DNA of 64,000 bases, taken from the NCBI GenBank assembly GCA_022578965.1, contig MU400511.1:186001-250000 (forward strand), read 5' to 3'. The notes under the pieces were generated by a model. It was not told the origin of the DNA. It saw nothing but the letters and a program-made list of their open reading frames with translations, and made no database searches. The DNA is from Xylaria sp. FL1777 (taxonomy: Eukaryota; Ascomycota; Sordariomycetes; Xylariales; Xylariaceae). Both the position numbers and the translations under genes were made by a program. Below are positions 59,759 to 64,000 of the stretch, one piece after another; the first letter of the stretch is position 1; the number at the start of each line of letters is the position of its first letter.

Positions 59759-61423
59759 ATGAACCGTCAATCCCGCATTCCACGCCTGCTCCTCCTCCTC
59801 ACCGCAGCCGCTTTGCTTCGGCCCGTCTCGGCAGAATGCAGCATCGTCCGTCGCGGACTTTCCCGGGACATATTACTACTCGGCACGGTGCTCACAGAGA
59901 GGGGAGCATTGCACGACTCGTCCGTCTTCATACAGTCAGGTAAGATCGCCCACGTCGGCGACATCTGCGGGCTTGGGACGAGGGGCGGCGACGCCACCGT
60001 GTTGAACTGCCCGGGGTCCGTCGTGTCGCCGGGCTTCATCGACGCCCACGAGCACATCGACTACTCGACCGTCGAGCCCTTCGCGGACATCGGCGAGCGC
60101 GTGGGCCACCGCCACGACTGGCGCCTTGGTATGCGCAACCACACCATGCGGGCCGTGGCCGTCAACGGCAGCGTGTTCGACGCTACGGCCTGGGGCGAGC
60201 TGCGCCACTTGTTCTCGGGGACTACGTCTATTATTGGCGGGCAGAGTGAGTAGTGATGTTATATATCCCCGATGTCATATTCTTCCCGTCTCCGACAACA
60301 GTTTTCCGAGACAAAAGACTTCTTTCCGGGCAATATTCATATCCAGGAGGAGAGGGGGGGAGGGGCCTCCCAATAACTTTAAAGCCACTCCAATACGCGC
60401 CCGAAATAGCAATTACTAATTCCAAATATCACAGTGGTCCCAGGCCTAGCTCGAAATCTAGATTTCACAGACGGGCTAGAAGCGGGGTTGGAACCCCGCG
60501 TGGTAATCTACGACACGTTCCCCCTGAAAGACAGCCCCGGGATCCTGCGCCACGGCGACTGCGACTACGGGCCGGACCCCATCGACGAGGCCACGGCCAC
60601 GGGGTACCACCGGTACATCGGGCATATCGGCGAGGGCGTCGACGCCGAGGCCGCCAACGAGTTCGCGTGTCTGTCTAACGGGACCTTCGACACGATCCCG
60701 GTGCTCGGCGGCTGGGGGTTGAGCACCGACATGGTCGCTGCCAATGTGGTCCTCGTGCACGCGCTGGGGCTGACGCCGCGCGACTTCGATGTCGTCGCGG
60801 CCCGCGGCGCCAAGGTCGTCTGGTCGCCACGCAGCAACATGTCGCTGTACGGAAAGACGCTCAACGTGAGCTACTTGCTCGGGGCCGGGATAACGGTCGC
60901 GCTGGGCACGGACTGGCTGCCCTCGGGCTCAGCCACGATGGGGAGAGAAGCGGTGTGCGCCGCCTCTGTCACGGACGAGGTTTTCAACGTGACGCTTTCG
61001 GCGAAGGTGCTGTGGGAGATGGCGACGGTCAACGCCGCAGTGGTAGCGGGGTTCGAGGATCAACTCGGCTCACTCGAGGTCGGGAAGCTCGCCGATATTG
61101 TGGTTTTCGGAGGCAATTCATTGGAGGACGGAGAGCGTGACGGCGATTCCGTCGACCCATTTGGACAGGCTATCTTCGCTCCACAGGAGAAGATTGAGCT
61201 TGTTCTACGCGGTGGGAAGGTCCTTCTCGCGAGCTCTGAGATAAGAGACTTGGCTTCGGGGACCTGTGAACTAGTTGCCTTTGGCAATGCAGATAAGGTA
61301 GTGTGTGTTGCAGACGAGTTAGGATCTTCGTTCAAGGAATTGGAAACTTCGCTTCAGGGTGTGTATCCCGCTGTGCTACCAGAGTTACCTCCGTATGAGC
61401 CAACTTGTGAACCGTATAGTTAG
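59759..61423 (+). CDS. Secreted amidohydrolase-family metallohydrolase
   Basis: This is a metal-dependent hydrolase of the amidohydrolase superfamily, predicted to be secreted; the substrate is unknown. Model: exons 59759-60245 and 60435-61423, intron 189 nt, 491 residues. A signal peptide is clear (basic MNRQSRIPR, then a Leu/Ala core ending RPVSA before Cys). The small N-terminal beta domain (ILLLGTVLTERGALHDSSVF) leads to the metal-binding GFIDAHEHID (H97, H99). Later NVVLVHALGLTP gives a likely metal His, and VALGTDWLPSGS the catalytic Asp. ATVNAAVVAGFEDQLGSLEVGKLADIVVF is the standard C-terminal motif of these enzymes. Several N-glycosylation sequons are present (NHT, NGS, NGT, NMS, NVS). 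The codon usage is GC-rich. Related fungal secreted enzymes are poorly characterised. Confidence 0.9.
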
Positions 61424-62273
61424 TTCTAGCCAGTACAATTAGATAGACGGAGATTCTTAAAACATACTGATAAAGATTCCTTATTAATATGTGCTGATAC
61501 TCGCTCTTTTTTTCCACGGGGCTTTAGTTACAAGAACATGTTGTAAGAGTTTGTTTAAGAATAATTATTCTATAGAGCCATCTGTTCTGACACCGAGGTT
61601 CGATACCAAGTCGATTCAACAGAGCCGTATCATAACACCTGCTTAGGGGGATGAAATTGGCATCGACATTCGCGTCCATGCTCTCAATATACGCGGTCAT
61701 TAACTGTTCAATGCAAACCACCAACTTGACGCAACTCTCTACCTACATAGTAGGTATTATACGAACTTATCTAGGTATTTCATGACTATAACTGCGCCAG
61801 ACACATGAGCTACAGAAAAGAAAGTGCAACCCATTAGCATATAAAGCACTCAACTGCTACATGTAAGGATTCACGACATTACAAGACTGTGCTTTAATTT
61901 AACAATTTTTTATTTATATTTTTTTTTCCTTTTTTGGCTAAACACAGGATCTCGTCATATCGCCCTCTTTAAGAGAGAGTGGTACTAGTAGATAGGTATA
62001 TACAGTAATTGGTACAGTAGTGTGCGATTACGTTATACTTGGACTCCCATTATAGCCTGCCGGCCAGCCAATACAGCCAGCCGGAGTCCCGAAGACCACT
62101 AGGTCTTTCCTTTCAATGAGTGAGCGGGATTCGCCAAACTCGCAAAAGCTGTGCAACTTAACACCTCGACGCGGTTTTGCCAAGCGATCTTGTGCCAGTA
62201 CCCATGCTACAAACTAATAAAGGTCGATGCCGGCCGAGGACGGAGAGGTCCTTGCCAAAAAAAGCCCAAGTGC
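61424..62273. other. Intergenic between convergent genes
   Basis: 3' flanks of the amidohydrolase gene and TOM70. ACCTACATAGTAGGTATT, an inverted-repeat form of the recurring motif, lies at 61741-61758, and a T-rich tract lies near 61906-61935. No gene seen. Confidence 0.5.
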
Positions 62274-64000
62274 TTAGCGGGGACCACCAGGGAACGCAGA
62301 AGCCATACCTTGGCCCATACCATGCAGTTTAGCTGCAAGTTGAGGGTAGTTCTCTTGGACTTGGATTTGTGTTCTTGTCGCCTCAGCATATGACAGAGCG
62401 TTGACAATTTCTCCCGGAGTTCTTGCTAACTCAGCAGCTCTCTCAAAATACTTTAGTGCCTCGGTGATCTTGCCTTGCTGCAAGAGAAGCTGCGCCATTG
62501 TAGCAACAGCGATATCACACTCGGGATCAACTACACAAACTTGTAAGCATAACTGTTCGGGCTACGATCATTAAGGGGCTCCTTACTAATCAAAGCCTTC
62601 TCGCAGAGTTGCTCTGCCTCGGTAAAGTCGGATTTTTGTTGGAACAGTGTGAGCGCCTTGTTGATGAGAGGCAGGACATTCATGGACATGGGTTTAGTCT
62701 GCTTCTCCATGTCCATGGCGGTGTCAAACTGCTGGACCGCATCGTCATATTTGCCCTGGTCAAGGAGGAGCTCGCCATAGTAGTTATAGACGTCTGGTAC
62801 ACGGCTGAAGTTCTTGATGCACCGACGGAAGGTAGCCATTGATGAGGCGACGGAACCCATCTTGTACTGTGTCACACCAAGTTGGATATGAGAGAAGATG
62901 AATGTATTATCAAGGTCAATCGACTTTTGGTAGTCCTTTGCAGCGTTTTGCCACTCGCCGTGAATGAAATGGAGTTGGGCACGATGGTAGTAGATGTCGG
63001 GATCATCCGCATTTTGTCTAATAGCGCTCTCGATATCTGCAGCCGCCTGATCACGATTACCTAGATTTTTGTCAGACAAGAATTCGCAGAGTGTGCTATA
63101 TATGTCTTACCCGTTTCTAGGTGCATGCTAGCACGTTTCACATAGCTCTGTGTCATAGAGGGGTCAAGCTCAATGCTCTTATTCAAGTCCTCCAAGGCCT
63201 CATCTTGGGATCCGCGCAAGCACCTGAAGGTGCCACGCATATTGTAGGCAAGCGCCTCATATTTCCCTAGGTCGCCGAGCTCAAGAGCTTGCTCAAAGGC
63301 AGTGGCAGCCTCTTCATAACCGTCATGCGTCTTCTTCTCCATAGCTCGGAGACCAACCTGTAGCTGGCCCTTTCCGGTAGAATCAGGGAGCTCTACAGAA
63401 TCGTCCAAACCAGCAGGCCGAGCTTTCTCGCGGAAGCTTTGAATGTAATTGGAAACAAACGTCGGGCTGGGGAGCTTGTTAGGATTCTTAGTCCTCAAGA
63501 TCCCTTCGGCTTTTTCTTCGGCAACCACTTTGAGCAGCTTCTCAACTGACATGGCACTACTCTCGTTCCGGAACTCGTCGATAATACAGCTAGCGGTGAA
63601 GTCTAAGAGAGATTCGCTGTACTTTTCAAGATGCTCGTAGGCAGTGGCCCGTCGGTTTAGGGCTTTGACGTATAGGGGATCGAGGTTCAGGGCCGCAGTC
63701 GTGTCCTCGACGACTTTCTCCCACTCGCTGAGGGCATTGTAGCAGGCGGCCCTATTAGAGTAGAATATGGGATCGGGCTTGCATATGATGGCTTTTGAGT
63801 ATAAGTCTTTGGCCTTGTTGTAATCCTTACTACCGAAAGCCTTGTTACCGGCGGCCTTTAACTTCTGGGCGAAATCATTTCGCTGCTGGGGGGTAAGAGC
63901 AGTGACCGTGGTCTCGTCAATATCGGGAAGCTCATCAGCGCTCTCCACGGCGGCAGGCTTGGGCTGTTCTGGGGTAGGGCTGGCCGACTTGGCGAAAGCG
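62274..64000 (-). CDS. TOM70: TOM70 mitochondrial import receptor (5' end cut by window edge)
   Basis: This outer-membrane receptor takes hydrophobic precursors and their Hsp70/Hsp90 chaperones and passes them to the TOM channel. Model: exons 63111 to beyond 64000, 62587-63060 and 62274-62530 (minus strand), introns of 50 and 56 nt; 539 residues are visible. The frame is open to the right edge, so the N-terminal membrane anchor and about 80 residues lie outside. TPR helices start with [22 protein letters not shown] and [22 protein letters not shown] (the chaperone-clamp TPRs). They continue through [21 protein letters not shown] and [19 protein letters not shown] to [21 protein letters not shown]. 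The C-terminal part forms the precursor-binding domain. Both splices restore TPR sequence ([17 protein letters not shown] and [18 protein letters not shown]). Confidence 0.96.

Noticed and set aside
61596..61612. GGTTCGATACC resembling a tRNA B box
   Set aside because: One conserved position (T60) differs, and no A box or acceptor pairing was found upstream.

Overview
This window is nuclear DNA from a filamentous ascomycete, most likely a sordariomycete. The evidence is the many short spliceosomal introns (about 50-200 nt, GTAAGT/GTATGT-type donors, CTAAC/CTAAG-like branch sites), an Egh16-like secreted protein, a DUF4238 protein, a HET-domain remnant, and a fungal form of each housekeeping gene. 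Nothing looks prokaryotic: there are no operons, CRISPR arrays or insertion sequences. Exon models were built by hand from reading-frame continuity, splice consensus and recalled family sequence patterns. Coordinates are exact for the chosen splice sites, but no transcript data were available.

Layout. 1-14.2 kb is gene-dense: a truncated secreted protein (1-218, -), gamma-glutamyl phosphate reductase (760-2232, +), a Pol III-promoter-like element (about 2803-2960), a TPMT-family thiol methyltransferase (3090-3969, -), an Egh16-like protein (4349-5404, -), a five-exon DUF4238 protein (7287-9885, +), a small membrane protein (10270-10575, -), a short-chain dehydrogenase (11405-12825, +) and a metaxin/SAM35-37-like protein (13224-14194, -). 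From 14.2 to 25.9 kb only one small conserved-looking ORF (17081-17338, +) stands out; 20.7-25.9 kb is AT-rich with no recognisable gene. Next come an ADGF-type adenosine deaminase (25944-27916, +), a NmrA-like protein (30791-31869, -) and a CsbD-like stress protein (35461-36178, -).

37-53 kb is a housekeeping block: NFS1 cysteine desulfurase (-), an Rvs167/Hob1-type BAR-SH3 protein (+), UPF1 helicase (-), IMP4 (+, divergent from UPF1) and an Sso-type syntaxin (+). 54.6-64 kb holds a peroxiredoxin-like protein (-), a HET-domain fragment (-), a secreted amidohydrolase (+) and TOM70 (-, cut by the right edge).

The genes are single units with separate promoters, not a pathway cluster. Four concern mitochondria or RNA surveillance (NFS1, TOM70, the metaxin-like protein, UPF1), but their co-location is probably incidental. 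I found no convincing new multi-gene system. The most unusual items are the Pol III-like element with three 19-bp repeats between its A and B boxes, the palindromic TACCTAGGTA motif scattered through the intergenic DNA, and the finely divided IMP4 gene with a 17-nt exon.
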